Source of the DNA: Fragum whitleyi
Taxonomy: Eukaryota; Mollusca; Bivalvia; Cardiida; Cardiidae
Reading direction: 5' to 3'
Length of the DNA stretch: 64,000 nucleotides
Assembly: GCA_948146395.1 (NCBI GenBank)
Contig: OX411555.1
Location: 40,069,065 to 40,133,064, forward strand
Shown here: positions 47,668 through 57,649 of the stretch, in pieces
How the letters are laid out: every line of letters starts with the position of its first letter
Position numbering within the stretch: the stretch's first letter is position 1
The notes under the pieces: generated by a model
Seen by the model: only the letters and a program-made list of their open reading frames with translations
Told to the model about the DNA's origin: nothing
Databases searched by the model: none
Program-made: the position numbers and the translations under genes

Positions 47668-49567
47668 CTAAAAGGCTACTGAAAAACAGTAGACTAAATA
47701 CTGAGTTATAAACATTTGGCCCAATTGCAAAACCAAAGGTTAATTCAACCCCGTTAAACCTAAAACAGTCATAAGTTCAAGTTCCAAACTTTATTGAATG
47801 TTTACATTTTCCCTTGTTTTGCACCTGAATGAACGTGAGAAGCGGGTTACCTTTCTCAAATGTTCGCAAATATTTTTTGAATTCTTATCACAGGGATGTT
47901 GGTAGTCTTAACAACTGGTGAAATTACTTTTTGGAATTAAATTGGGCCTGCATGTATTTTTTTTTAAAAGAGTTAACAGTATGAAATGAATACAAAGAAT
48001 ATCCGAGGGAAGGAATTACCCCTGTACATACCTGTATAATTTCTTTATATGGGCAAACCCACTGTCCACTAAACATCTTGAGTATCCAGGAATTTGCATC
48101 ATGTATTCAATGGAAGTATGTCGACCAGCATCACTCTCCAGGCCAAATATCTAATTACATACTGGTTTTTATTCTGGCCTGAAATATATACAATTTAATT
48201 TTTAGAATATGGTGTATTAACTCATCTACAATTATCTTAGTATGATTTATGTTGCAATTAAATAAGCGGCTTGTTAACCTCTTTCTCAGCATTATGCATA
48301 AAAAATTAAAGCATCAAGTGTCTGTAAAATATTATAGTCACAGGGAAAAAAGATGACATGCATCGACTTAAACATTAGAAATCACACCTTCCATCTGTAT
48401 TTACGACGTTTAAGTCGTTCATGCACATAAGTGCATGTAATAAAATGTTTGGGAAAAGAATAATAAAAAGAAAATAATAGAGTTCATATTTGCATCCTAT
48501 AAATATTTTTTTGTAACTTAGTTTTATTTATTTATAAAGAGAGCTATCTTTTCATCTTACCTAGACAGTTATCAGCATGTATAATGCTGTCTTTTTCCCC
48601 ACCTCCATACATGTTTAATATATGGTCTAGCATAGACAGCACAGCATTTGGCCCATGTGTTTTTGTACCATCCACCCGATTGTCTCATTCTTGTCTATAA
48701 GGAAATTATATTGTTGTGACTTGCCATCTATGCGTACCCAAAATATTTGCACTTTTCTCAAAGATGTGAAAAACACTGGGCCCATTTGCCTGGAATGATG
48801 AGACATTGAAACATTTTGTGAAAAGTAAAATGTGTATTGGTTGGTTCTTTCTGTTGGTGGGAGGGAACTTGTCTAGATCCTTTGCTTCTCTGATGCATTT
48901 ATTGTACAAGTCTGTTTCTTTTTGGGCACCTAGAATATGAGATTTAAGAGCATCTGCACTCTGAAGTTTATCTTCCTCTGACACAGAGTCCATGGCTTGT
49001 TTTCTCATCTTCTCGCATGTAGCACAAACACTATCTCTAGGTGTGGCTACCTTTATGTGGGGAAGACAACTTTTCCATTTTGCTAAGAAGGAACTTTTTC
49101 CAACACAACATACACTTGCTTCTTGACAGCTTTGTTTATATAGTCTATAGACGTTAACTTTGGTAGTACTGCTTTGACGAAATATAGGGGCTGTATCATC
49201 ACGTGCATGTGGGGCAGCTGGTTGTGGGATGCTGTTTTCCTCAACATAGTTACTGACGAATTGTACCACAGCTTTAATATCTGCAAATGTCAAGGCGTGC
49301 TGGGACTTTTTTCCTTTATTTCCGTGCTGTCTTAAACCCCAACTATGGGTGGTTTTAAATTTCCTGATAGACTCTAGTTACCATCTACCAATGTCATAAA
49401 TAATTGAAAATTTTTTCTTGCAGATAACCTCTCCTTTATATGTGTACTGTGCTCTAGACCTCATCCTTTTCTTTCCTCTTTTTGTTTTGTCTGATTCAGG
49501 ACCCATGACCAAACAACCTTGAACATATATTTCCTTTTCTTCCTTTTTCCTTTTCTCTGATATCAAG

Positions 49568-51393
49568 TACACTGCAACTCCATTAAAACGCTGTGGTCGG
49601 GGTCCAAGAAATGAAACAGCGGAAGAAGTGGATGTATCTGCTATAACGCTGTACCCCCCCTGCCGCCGCCGATCCCCCCCCCCCCGCGGTGAACAATAAC
49701 GTACCGCGGAAACGTAACAGACACAGGGTCAATATTGATAATGATATCGGATATCTAAATAGGCCTATACATGTACATATTTAGGCCATCGCATTATATA
49801 TTTTTAAAACACGGCAATGAATTGAAGAACAAGCGCGGTTTATTACTTTGATATTTTTTATTTTAAGATCGTTTTGTTGTCCCCAAGCTAAACAAAACTA
49901 TCTTTGATAAAGTAGAATCTAATCTAGTTTGTAGGGTTAAACGATCGCAGACTCCTCTTAGATCTCTGAATCCCGATTTCTCGGGCCTACCCGCCTGGGA
50001 GCTGAGAAACACCGATAACGACGATCTCAAAAGGGTAAAGTTAGTAAAATCCATAAAGTTCCATAAGATCAACGAATTTCATATTTTAAATGTTGTCTTC
50101 TCGAAAATAATTATCTACGCAATCAAAATAAACAATACCCTACGTCTGATCGAAACTCTATCAAAGTTATCAAATCTCTCGGAGTGCAGGACCTAATTCT
50201 TCGATGAGCGAGAAAAAATGCCGTAAATTCAATTAAATGAATCTGTAGCTACGACATTTGGATCGCCGATTTGCAAAGATCATCTTCACGAGTCAAGAGG
50301 TAACGAAAGCTTCTCGAAAACCGTATTAGTAAAACGGTCGTAACCCTGGGTTTGATAAGATGTTATTTCACGGCTTTGATTATTAGATAGTAGATCGTCA
50401 GGAAGGAGGACAGACAAATGCGAAGCGACGGGGTCACCATCAGTTTCGCGCCATTTTCAGATTCTTTGTTCGACACATCTAAGCGGGAAATGTAGGTTTA
50501 TATAGCTTCCTGTTTAAATTTCAAATAAGTTGTCTATTTAATGAGAGATAAGAATCAACGATAATAATTCAATCTGACTTTAAAACCTACTATAATATGA
50601 AAAAGTTTAATGAAAAAGAAACAAAATTTTATCATATATTTACAAAAAACGTAATATTTATAAGAAAATTCAACGGGATTGGCAAAGGGAGGTAATAAAC
50701 CAATAAATTGGGTAAGGGGCGAGTCGCTTTTTGAATCGTTTGTCAACAGCGGTAAATGTTCAAGATTTGAGAATATAAAACGAGATGAGCTCATTTTGCG
50801 AAAACACGGCTTCTTCTGAAGTTTATTAACTTGGATTTAATCGCATCCGAGCTAGACTTTCTTTGTGTTCAATTGCGTCCCTGCCGTCGACACAGAGCAG
50901 TTGGTAGCGCGCCGGACTGTCAATATTGGGATTCCGTGTATCTCTGACGGCGGCACTCATTCTTTCTGACTATAAGTCACTCACCCATGGGTTAATAATC
51001 GTAGACCTAAGTGAGATAGCAGTTTGGAGTTAGGGAAAGATTGTTGTACTCGTGAGTTTGGTACTCCAGCGGTAATGATGTAACTATACGTCTGTCAGCC
51101 ATCAAACTAGCCATTTCTCTCTGACCAGAGGCATTATCGCCACCACTGCCCCGCGGGAGGTGTGCAAAACAATTGTATTGATTTACCTGGCTTCGCTCAG
51201 TATCGATTTTTATCTCAGTGGGTTCACCCTTCGATCTAAAATCGCGATCAAAACAGCGTTAAGTGCGGATCGGGTAACATCGCCGCAGCATCCCAAAATG
51301 GTCGACCCCCCCAAATTTCGGGAGCCAAGCGGACCCCGCGTTATATTGGATTTAGCGCTCTAACAGATTTCGTTATAATGGAGTTGCAGTGTA
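49568..51393. mobile_element. 1.8-kb TIR element with CACTGCAACTCC ends
   Basis: TA then CACTGCAACTCCATTAAAAC at the left is matched by CGTTATAATGGAGTTGCAGT then GTA at the right. TA appears to be duplicated. Inner flanks also pair loosely (GCTGTGGTCGGGGTCC with GGACCCCGCGTTATA). No open frame with recognised similarity; a C-rich tract is at 49657-49686. It contains a truncated SINE at 50883. It sits at the 5' side of the transposase relic, so it is younger than that gene. Superfamily not assigned. Confidence 0.75.
50883..51090 (+). mobile_element. SINE, diverged, 3' end lost
   Basis: TGCCGTCGACACAGAGCAGT head, GCGCCGGACTGTCAAT, and body GATAGCAGTTTGGAGTTAGG to GGTACTCCAGCGG. The B box and tail are decayed. 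It lies inside the 1.8-kb TIR element. Confidence 0.75.
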
Positions 51394-51396
51394 CCT

Positions 51397-51735
51397 TGTA
51401 CATACATCCACATTTCTCCTGAGTGCAACTCCTCCCTCATTTATGGACAGATTTGGATGAAACTTTCACAGAATGTTCCTTATTACCTGACCATGCCCAT
51501 GAAGAATTTTTCTAGCCAACTGACCTTGCACATATTGTCAAGGTTTCATGAATTTCAGCCATATCATGGAAAAAGGAGCCTTCATGTAAAGAAATCTTGT
51601 AAATGCAACTCCTCCCTCATTTTTGGACCGGTTTGGTTGAAATTTTCACAAAGTTTTCCTTGTCACCTGAATTATCGCCTTAGGTCAGGTTTTGTGAATT
51701 TTAGCTGCGTCATGGAAAAAGGGGCCTTTATGTAA
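51397..51735. repeat. Two-unit tandem array, about 170 bp each
   Basis: Units start GCAACTCCTCCCTCATTTAT and GCAACTCCTCCCTCATTTTT, with GGATGAAACTTTCACA or GGTTGAAATTTTCACA and TCATGGAAAAAGG. It abuts the type B element at 51736. It has the general look of a HINE core but its own ends are not visible. Confidence 0.6.
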
Positions 51736-52301
51736 ACAAGATGACCATGATGGTCCTATATCACTCACCTTCATATCTTTGTCTAAATAAAGAATTATAA
51801 AATTTTCAAGCAAAAGTTGTAATTGTACTTGACCAAGTTTCATAAAGATTGGACCATATTTGTGGCCTCTAGAGTTTAAACAAGCAAATTGTCATTAAGT
51901 CCCCTTTTCTGGTGATATGGCATGGATTCTTCCCATTTTCAATAGAGTTCATCATAGTGACGTGACAAAGATTCTGACCAAGTTTCATGAAGATTGGACC
52001 TAATTTGTGGCCTATAGAGTGTAAACTAGAAAATTGTCATTTAGGTCCCTTTTCCCGTGCGATGTTACAGATCTTTCCCAATTTCAATTGGGTTCATCCT
52101 TGTGACCTGACAAACTTTCATGAAGATTGGACAATATTTGTGGCCTCTAGAGTGTAAACAAAAATATTGTCATTAAGGCCCCTTTTCCCATGATATGGCA
52201 TGGATCCTTCCCATTTTCAATAGGATTCATCCTTAAGAGCTGACGAACATTCTGACCAAATTTCATGAAGAAGTCAACAATTTAAGTATTTACACTCTGG
52301 G
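51736..52301 (+). mobile_element. HINE-like element, core type B, 3' end lost
   Basis: 5' ACAAGATGACCATGATGGTC, then ATCACTCACCTT, and about three type B units (ATGAAGATTGGACCATATTT, GGCCTCTAGAGT, CCCATTTTCAATAG). It stops at TTTACACTCT, immediately before the P2RX7_C exon. Confidence 0.7.
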
Positions 52302-52302
52302 C

Positions 52303-53526
52303 CTTATTTGCCTACACAAGCGGTTGCCACTGAAATATTATCTTCAGATTCTGATTCCAAGATTTCCAGTCATGAGGGAGGTTTAGAGTCGGACATCGAG
52401 AATGACCGGGTCGGAAATCTTCTATGGTATGGGCAGCAGCTGTTGTGCAACTTTTTATGATCTATTTCATTTGTTATTTTTATTTAGCAATACGATTTTC
52501 TGAAATTGACATCAAACATTTTTTTCTCCCTTTTTTTTCACCCGCTTGCTAGGTCGATTTCCCGAGCCCTACCCATAGTAGAAAAATTTTTCAGACGACA
52601 ACAGTAAAATTCTCTCTGATAATTGATGTGAAATATTAAATGGGCGATTAATTAGTTTGTTTGAATGGGTTTAACGCCGCTTTCAACAATCTCAGAGTTA
52701 TATCGCGGCGGCCGGAGCACCTAACAATGGATTCCTGGTATTTCTTTAACCTGTACTACCATTACACCCTTTCCTAGCCTGCGACTGCTGTTTCACATAG
52801 GTTTACGATTATCTTCCCATTGGTGAAAGACAAGCGTCGGAAAGGATATTTGCCGCCACCGGGGATCGAACCCAAGACTTCCAGATTGGAACCAACTAAC
52901 CAACTGCGCTATGGTGGCGGCTTGCGATTAAATAGAACTCAATTTCAAAGCACAGTGTTGAGAGAGATTGTACTATATAGTACATTTTTATAAGGACTAT
53001 ATTTTTCCAGTACCACCACCCACTAACTGTCTACAACAGATTGTAAAAAGTTTTAAATTTTACTAAAATTTTTATCTACATGTAAATAAGCCACGTTGAG
53101 GACAGCTGGATTACCTTCACATTTGCATGCTCAAGTTTTGCAGAGCCCTTACGTTTTATGTTTTTCATTGAAAAGATTTCATTGCATTCATCATTCAGTT
53201 GGTGGGCTCTTGGGCTTGCATACTAGTTTTACAGGATACACGATAACAGGCCTATTATTTAGAGAGCTGAAAAAATCATAATGTACACTTTCAGGTGCCG
53301 GTGTGGAGAGTGTAGTCCAATGCCAACAGAACAAGAAAGCTGCTGTTGCCCAGAAGTTGACCTTATTGATCAATTGCGGGAAGATTTAGATCTCCAATGC
53401 ATCACCAAACACCCTGGTTTTGAAGGCAATTGCCTGAAAGAGTATGTGATGGAGACATCTTTCTATGAATTTCTGGACAACTATGGACATGTTTGTGATG
53501 AAGAACAAGTACATGAGTATGTCTAA
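52303..53526 (+). CDS. P2X7 C-terminal-domain (P2RX7_C) gene, two exons, partial
   Basis: Exon 52303-52426 encodes GPYLPTQAV, an acidic Ser-rich stretch (SSDSDSKISS), then ESDIENDRVGNLL and the first two bases of a Trp codon (donor GTATGG). Exon 53295 onward (acceptor TTTCAG) supplies the third base and continues CRCGECSPMPTEQESCC, CITKHPGFEGNCL, FLDNYGHVC, up to EEQVHEYV and a TAA at 53524-53526. The Cys pattern and CITxHPGF are those of the zinc-binding cytoplasmic domain of P2X7 receptors, which also exists as stand-alone multicopy genes in fish and invertebrates; there is no ion-channel part here. Neither exon has an internal stop. The rest of the domain is not found downstream, where repeats begin, so the gene is either 3'-truncated or has a distant exon. 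It may be a pseudogene. Confidence 0.78.
52652..52923 (-). mobile_element. SINE in the P2RX7_C intron, 8-bp TSD
   Basis: Complete minus-strand copy. GCGATTAA flanks it at 52644-52651 and 52924-52931. It shares the CTTCCAGATTGGAA arm with the copy at 32984. Confidence 0.85.
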
Positions 53527-53587
53527 GCACCTCATTTGTAAAGTGTATTACCTTTTGCCTGGTCGGAGTTGTCAGTATTTATTGATT

Positions 53588-53730
53588 TAATAGGGTTGCA
53601 TGCCGCTTTCAGCATTTAATAGGGTTGCATGCTGCTTTCGGCATTATTGGGGTTGTATGGCTCTTGATTGTGCACATCTGCCGATTGCTTCCTATTGTTT
53701 CTCACACCAGTATTACCGCAACATTTCATC
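53588..53730 (-). mobile_element. Decayed SINE with duplicated 3' end
   Basis: The 3' terminal block appears twice in a row (AATAGGGTTGCATGCCGCTT and AATAGGGTTGCATGCTGCTT, complement sense). A degraded body follows (TTCCTATTGTTTCTCACACC). Confidence 0.55.
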
Positions 53731-53842
53731 CGAGCCACTTAGAAAGTTGTTGTTCATAAACATGTTCAATTCAATTTTCTTTGAACACATGGAATTATGG
53801 ATAATAAAAACCATTATTTTTCTAATATAATTCATTCCCAAA

Positions 53843-55144
53843 ACAAGAAGACCCTGAGGGCCCTAAATCGCTCACCTGATATTTCAAGTAAATTATCATT
53901 AAGACTCCATTTCCTATGATGTGGCATGAGCCTTCCCATTTTCAACAGAGTTCATTCTTGTGACCTGGCAAACATTTTGATCAAGTTTCATGAAGATTGG
54001 ACTATATTTGGGCGTTTGAAGCTCTTACGAGAAAATTGTCATTAAGGCCCCTTTTCCCGTGATATGGCATAGATACTTCCCATTTTCAAATGAGTTCATC
54101 CTCATGACCTAACAAACATTCTGACAAAGTTTCATGATGATTGGACCATATTTGTGGCTTCTAGAGAGTAAACAAAAAAAATGTCATTGAGGCCCCTTTT
54201 CCTGTGATATGGCAATGATTCTTCCCATTTTCAATAGACTTCATCCTCATGACCGAACAAACATTCTGAGCAAGTTTCATGAAAATTGGACCATATTTGT
54301 GGCTTCTAGAGTGAAAACAAGAAATTTGTCGTTAAGGCCCCTTTTCCCTTGATATGGCACGGATCCTTTCCATTTGAGCAATTTTCATAAGGGACCTACC
54401 AAGGAATATTTCTGCCAAGTTTGGTTGATTTTGACCCATAAGTTAAGGAGGAGATGTCGTTTAAAGAAATTGTTGACAAAATTGTCATTAAGGCCCCTTT
54501 TTCCATGATATGGCACTGATTCTTCCCATTTTCAATAGACTTCATCCTCATGACCTAACAAACATTCTGACCAAGTTTCATAAAGATTGGACCATATTTG
54601 TGGCTTCAAGAGTGAAAACAAGAAATTTGTCATTAAGGCCCCTTTTCCCGTGATATGGCACGGATCCTTTCCATTTGAGCAATTTTCATAAGGGACACCC
54701 CAAGATATATTTCTGCCAAGTTAAGTTGATTTTGACCCATAAGTTTAGGAGGAGATGTCGTTTAAAGATATTGTTGACAAAATTGTCATTAAGGCCCCTT
54801 TTTCCGTGATATGGCATGGATCCTTCCCATTTTCAATAGACTTCATCCTCATGACCTAACAAACATTCTGACCAAGTTTCATGAAGATTGGACCATATTT
54901 GTGGCTTCTAGAGTGAAGCCCCTTTTCCCGTGATATGGCACGGATCCTTTCCATTTGAGCAATTTTCATAAGGGACCACCCAAGGAATATTTCTGCCAAA
55001 ATTGGTTGATTATGATCCATAAGTGTAGGAGGAGATGTTGTTTAAAGAAAAAGTTGACGCCGTGACGGACAGATGGACAGACGGACGCCGGACAACGATC
55101 GATCACAATAGCTCCCTTGAGCACTTTGTGCTCAGGTGAGCTAA
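53843..55144 (+). mobile_element. HINE-like element, core type B, complete
   Basis: 5' ACAAGAAGACCCTGAGGGCC, then ATCGCTCACCTGAT. About seven units alternate between the usual type B unit and one with CATTTGAGCAATTTTCATAA and AGGAGGAGATGTCGTTTAAA. GACGGACAGATGGACAGACG tract, then the 3' hairpin GAGCACTTTGTGCTC with AGGTGAGCTAA. Confidence 0.8.
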
Positions 55145-55460
55145 AAACAACAAGTCTATGATCATCAATAATAAATGTTTTAATGTATATAGAATTCTAT
55201 AATTGAAATATCAAGGCTGTGAAACATGAAATGAATTAAATCAAATAATTCATACCTGATGTGAACTGATTCGGTGTCATTTTCTACATTTTGTGTATGT
55301 GTGTGACTTAAAATGTCTTCCTTATTGCTTATTCAAGCTGTAGTAATGATGTTTATGTCACATGCCATATCTTTACTTTTTTTATTTTTTGTCCATATCA
55401 ATTCAGTTTACATAGTAATATCATTCATAATTTTGAGGGGTGTGACTAGTGATCCATCTA
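55145..55460. other. Spacer with no recognised gene
   Basis: AT-rich; the short hydrophobic open frame at 55313 runs into the MITE that follows and is not supported. Confidence 0.45.
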
Positions 55461-55688
55461 TTAACCCTTTCCTGTTTTACAAAATTTTGGACCTGTCCAA
55501 ATTCAAAGGTTTTGCAGACGAAAATTTAAAGTGGATTTAATTAGAAAAATAGCCATTTAGTAGGGTAGAAAATAGTGTAGAAAAAGAAGAAATTGCTTGT
55601 CAGAAGCAATTTCTTCTTTTTTCACAATGTTTTCTCAATTATAAAATCACAGGCACGTAAAAAGCAGGGATCAAACAGCAAAGAGTCA
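55461..55688 (+). mobile_element. TTAA-flanked MITE (family M1), copy 6
   Basis: TTAACCCTTTCCTGTTTTAC to AAACAGCAAAGAGTCAA. The right TTAA is decayed; the internal hairpin is intact. Confidence 0.8.
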
Positions 55689-55737
55689 AGATAAAGGTAG
55701 AGAACCTGTAAAAGTTCCACAACAAATCAGAAGTCAA

Positions 55738-55850
55738 GAACTTAAACAGTGTTAACCAAGGTGTCTCAATCATTTCATTAGGAAACCTTAGTTAACATAT
55801 TGAGAGATAATGTTTTACAAAATGTTGCGGAACTATTATAGGTTCAAGCC
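55738..55850. mobile_element. Palindromic MITE (family M2), partial
   Basis: Contains CTTAAACAGTGTTAACCAAG, CATTAGGAAACCTTAGTTAA and GGAACTATTATAGGTTC, the internal words of M2. The terminal TTAAGGT is missing. Confidence 0.5.
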
Positions 55851-55873
55851 TATGTTATTACAAATTTTGTTGT

Positions 55874-56036
55874 TTTTATGCCCCCGATAGGGAGGCATAA
55901 TAAATTTGACTTGTCCGTCCGTCCGTCTGTCCGTCTGTCCGTCCGTCCGTCATTCCGTCCAAAATGACGGACAGACGGACAGACGGACGGACGGACAAGT
56001 CAAATTTATGATGCCTCCCTATCGGGGGCATAAAAA
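55874..56036. repeat. Head-to-head inverted dimer of a HINE-like 3' end
   Basis: TTTTTATGCCCCCGATAGGG, AGGCATAATAAATTTGAC and a (CCGT)n tract are followed by an almost exact reverse complement, with an 8-bp loop near 55955-55962. Arms are about 75 bp. Each arm is a complete 3' end (microsatellite, hairpin and ATAA) of the type seen in other elements. Confidence 0.85.
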
Positions 56037-57276
56037 TAACAAAGGGCAATAACTCCAAAATTATGCAAGCAAGAGTTGCAGTTCTTGTACACTGCACTTC
56101 TCCTCTATGAGATCTATCCACACATTAAGTTACAAGTTGATAGCTATTATACTTTAGGAGATATGCTCCAGACATAATCTAAGTATAAAAAATAACAAAG
56201 GGCAATAACTCCAAAATTATGCAAGCAAGAGTTGTAGTTCTTGTGCACTGCACTTCTCCTCCATAAGATCTATCCACCCATAAGGTTTCAAGTTGATAGC
56301 TATTATTCTTTAGGAGATATGCTCTGTGGTCAGATTGCAAGGACTCAAATAAGATGTTATCTTATACAGCAAACATAAAGGTAACAAACATTAAACTCCC
56401 TTTTTCCATGACATATTTTTAGACACAAATATCAAATACCTTATGGTAAAGGGCATCTGATTTGCTACTGAAATGTGAAATTTCATCAAATTCTGAGCAT
56501 GAGACCAGGAGAAATGAAAGAATAACTGTATTTTACGTGCTAGCGTAAAGGTAACAAACATTTAGCCCCCTTTTTCCATGATATTTTTTTTTACGTTAAT
56601 TTCAAATTGTTTATAGTAAAGGGCGTCTGATTTGCTACTCAAATATGAAATTTCACTAAATTCTGACTGTTAGACTCGGAGAAATTTGGGAAAAACTGTT
56701 TTTTACCGTAAGTCCACTTTTCCCGTGACGAGGCCTCAAATCCAAAAACAGTCACAGATGCATCATCACTATATCATAGGGAGTTCACATGGTAAGTTTC
56801 ATTTGATTTGGCCCTAGGGTTATGGAGAAATAGGTTGGGACGGACGGACGGACTGACGGAATTACTATTTTACATGCTAACTTAAGGTAACAAACATTTA
56901 GCCCCCTTTTTCCATGATATTTTTTTTTTACGTTCATTTCAAATTGTTTATAGTAAAGGGCGTCTGATTTGCTACTCAAATATGAAATTTCACTAAATTC
57001 TGACTGTTGGACTCGGTGAAATTTGGGAAAAACTGTTTTTTACCCTAAGTCCCCTTTTCCTGTGACGAGGCCTCAAATCCAAAAACCATCACAGATGCAT
57101 CATCACTATATCATAGGGAGTTCACATGGTAAGGTTCATTTGATTTGGCCCAAGGGTTATGGAGAAATAGGTGGAAATGGACGGATGGACAGACGGACGG
57201 ATGGACGGACGGACGGAATTACGTGCGGACAACAGATGAAGCGGCGGCTATATGCTCTCCCTTCGGGGAGCATAAT
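56037..57276 (+). mobile_element. HINE-like element, core type H, copy 2
   Basis: The core is like 39753-41144 (GGGCAATAACTCCAAAA, GCACTGCACTTCTCCTC, GATTTGCTACT). The last 330-bp unit, including its GGGACGGACGG tract, is duplicated in tandem (about 56525-56850 and 56868-57195). It ends ATGGACGGACGGACGG, then CTATATGCTCTCCCTTCGGG then GAGCATAATAA. The normal 5' hairpin is replaced by the inverted dimer at 55874. Confidence 0.7.
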
Positions 57277-57649
57277 AAATGAATGAAATGAATATGTATT
57301 ATCTATTGCTATATTCCACATCTTGTTAAATGTAGTTGACATCAAAATTTTGACTGGCTGAGTAAAAAAGATACCAAAAATTGGTGTTTGAACACAGCAA
57401 ATTGATATAGTCATATTCCAATGCTAAATAGATTCAGTAGTAGAACTTGCTAGTAATCAGCAAATTCTCAGTCTTAAATATTTGTCAAAGGAATATCACA
57501 TGGTGCAGATGCACAACATACTAAATAAGTTTCATGAATATCTTCAATAACAACAGAAGTATGACCTATGTTATAGTTCCCCAAGACAGTGCCAACATCA
57601 CAAAAAAGCCCTCCTCCCTCTCCATCAAATTGAAACACATATATTTCAA
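57277..57649. other. Spacer with no recognised gene
   Basis: AT-rich; opposing short open frames at 57474-57764 have no recognised similarity. Confidence 0.45.

Larger units (their letters stand above)
46146..49570 (-). pseudogene. Transposase-derived gene relic, four exons
   Basis: Minus-strand exons: 49570-48561 (GTAAGA donor), 48178-48032 (TTTCAG acceptor, GTATGT donor), about 47239-47140, and 46392-46146. Order of motifs: YTYKGEVICKKKF; KFKTTHSWGLRQHGNKGK; VVQFVSNYVEE; SSTTKVNVYRLY; SCLPHIKVATPRDSVCATCE; SRQMGPVFFTSLRKVQIF; YNFLIDKNETIG; HGPNAVLSMLDHIL; DSIIHADNC joined by splicing to GQNKN; IEYMMQIPGYSRCLVDSGF; NKAIRYPAWCWQDWK; LPNIIVPQELSEER; QYVRPMYQD. I know this family as multicopy and transposase-like in bivalves and cnidarians; the Asp of HADN probably belongs to the catalytic core. 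Breaks: TAA near 49379, frameshifts near 48830, 48670, 48125, 47225 and 46255. A TIR element at 49568 interrupts the 5' side; introns hold a HINE-like element and a SINE. Not functional as read. Confidence 0.82.
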
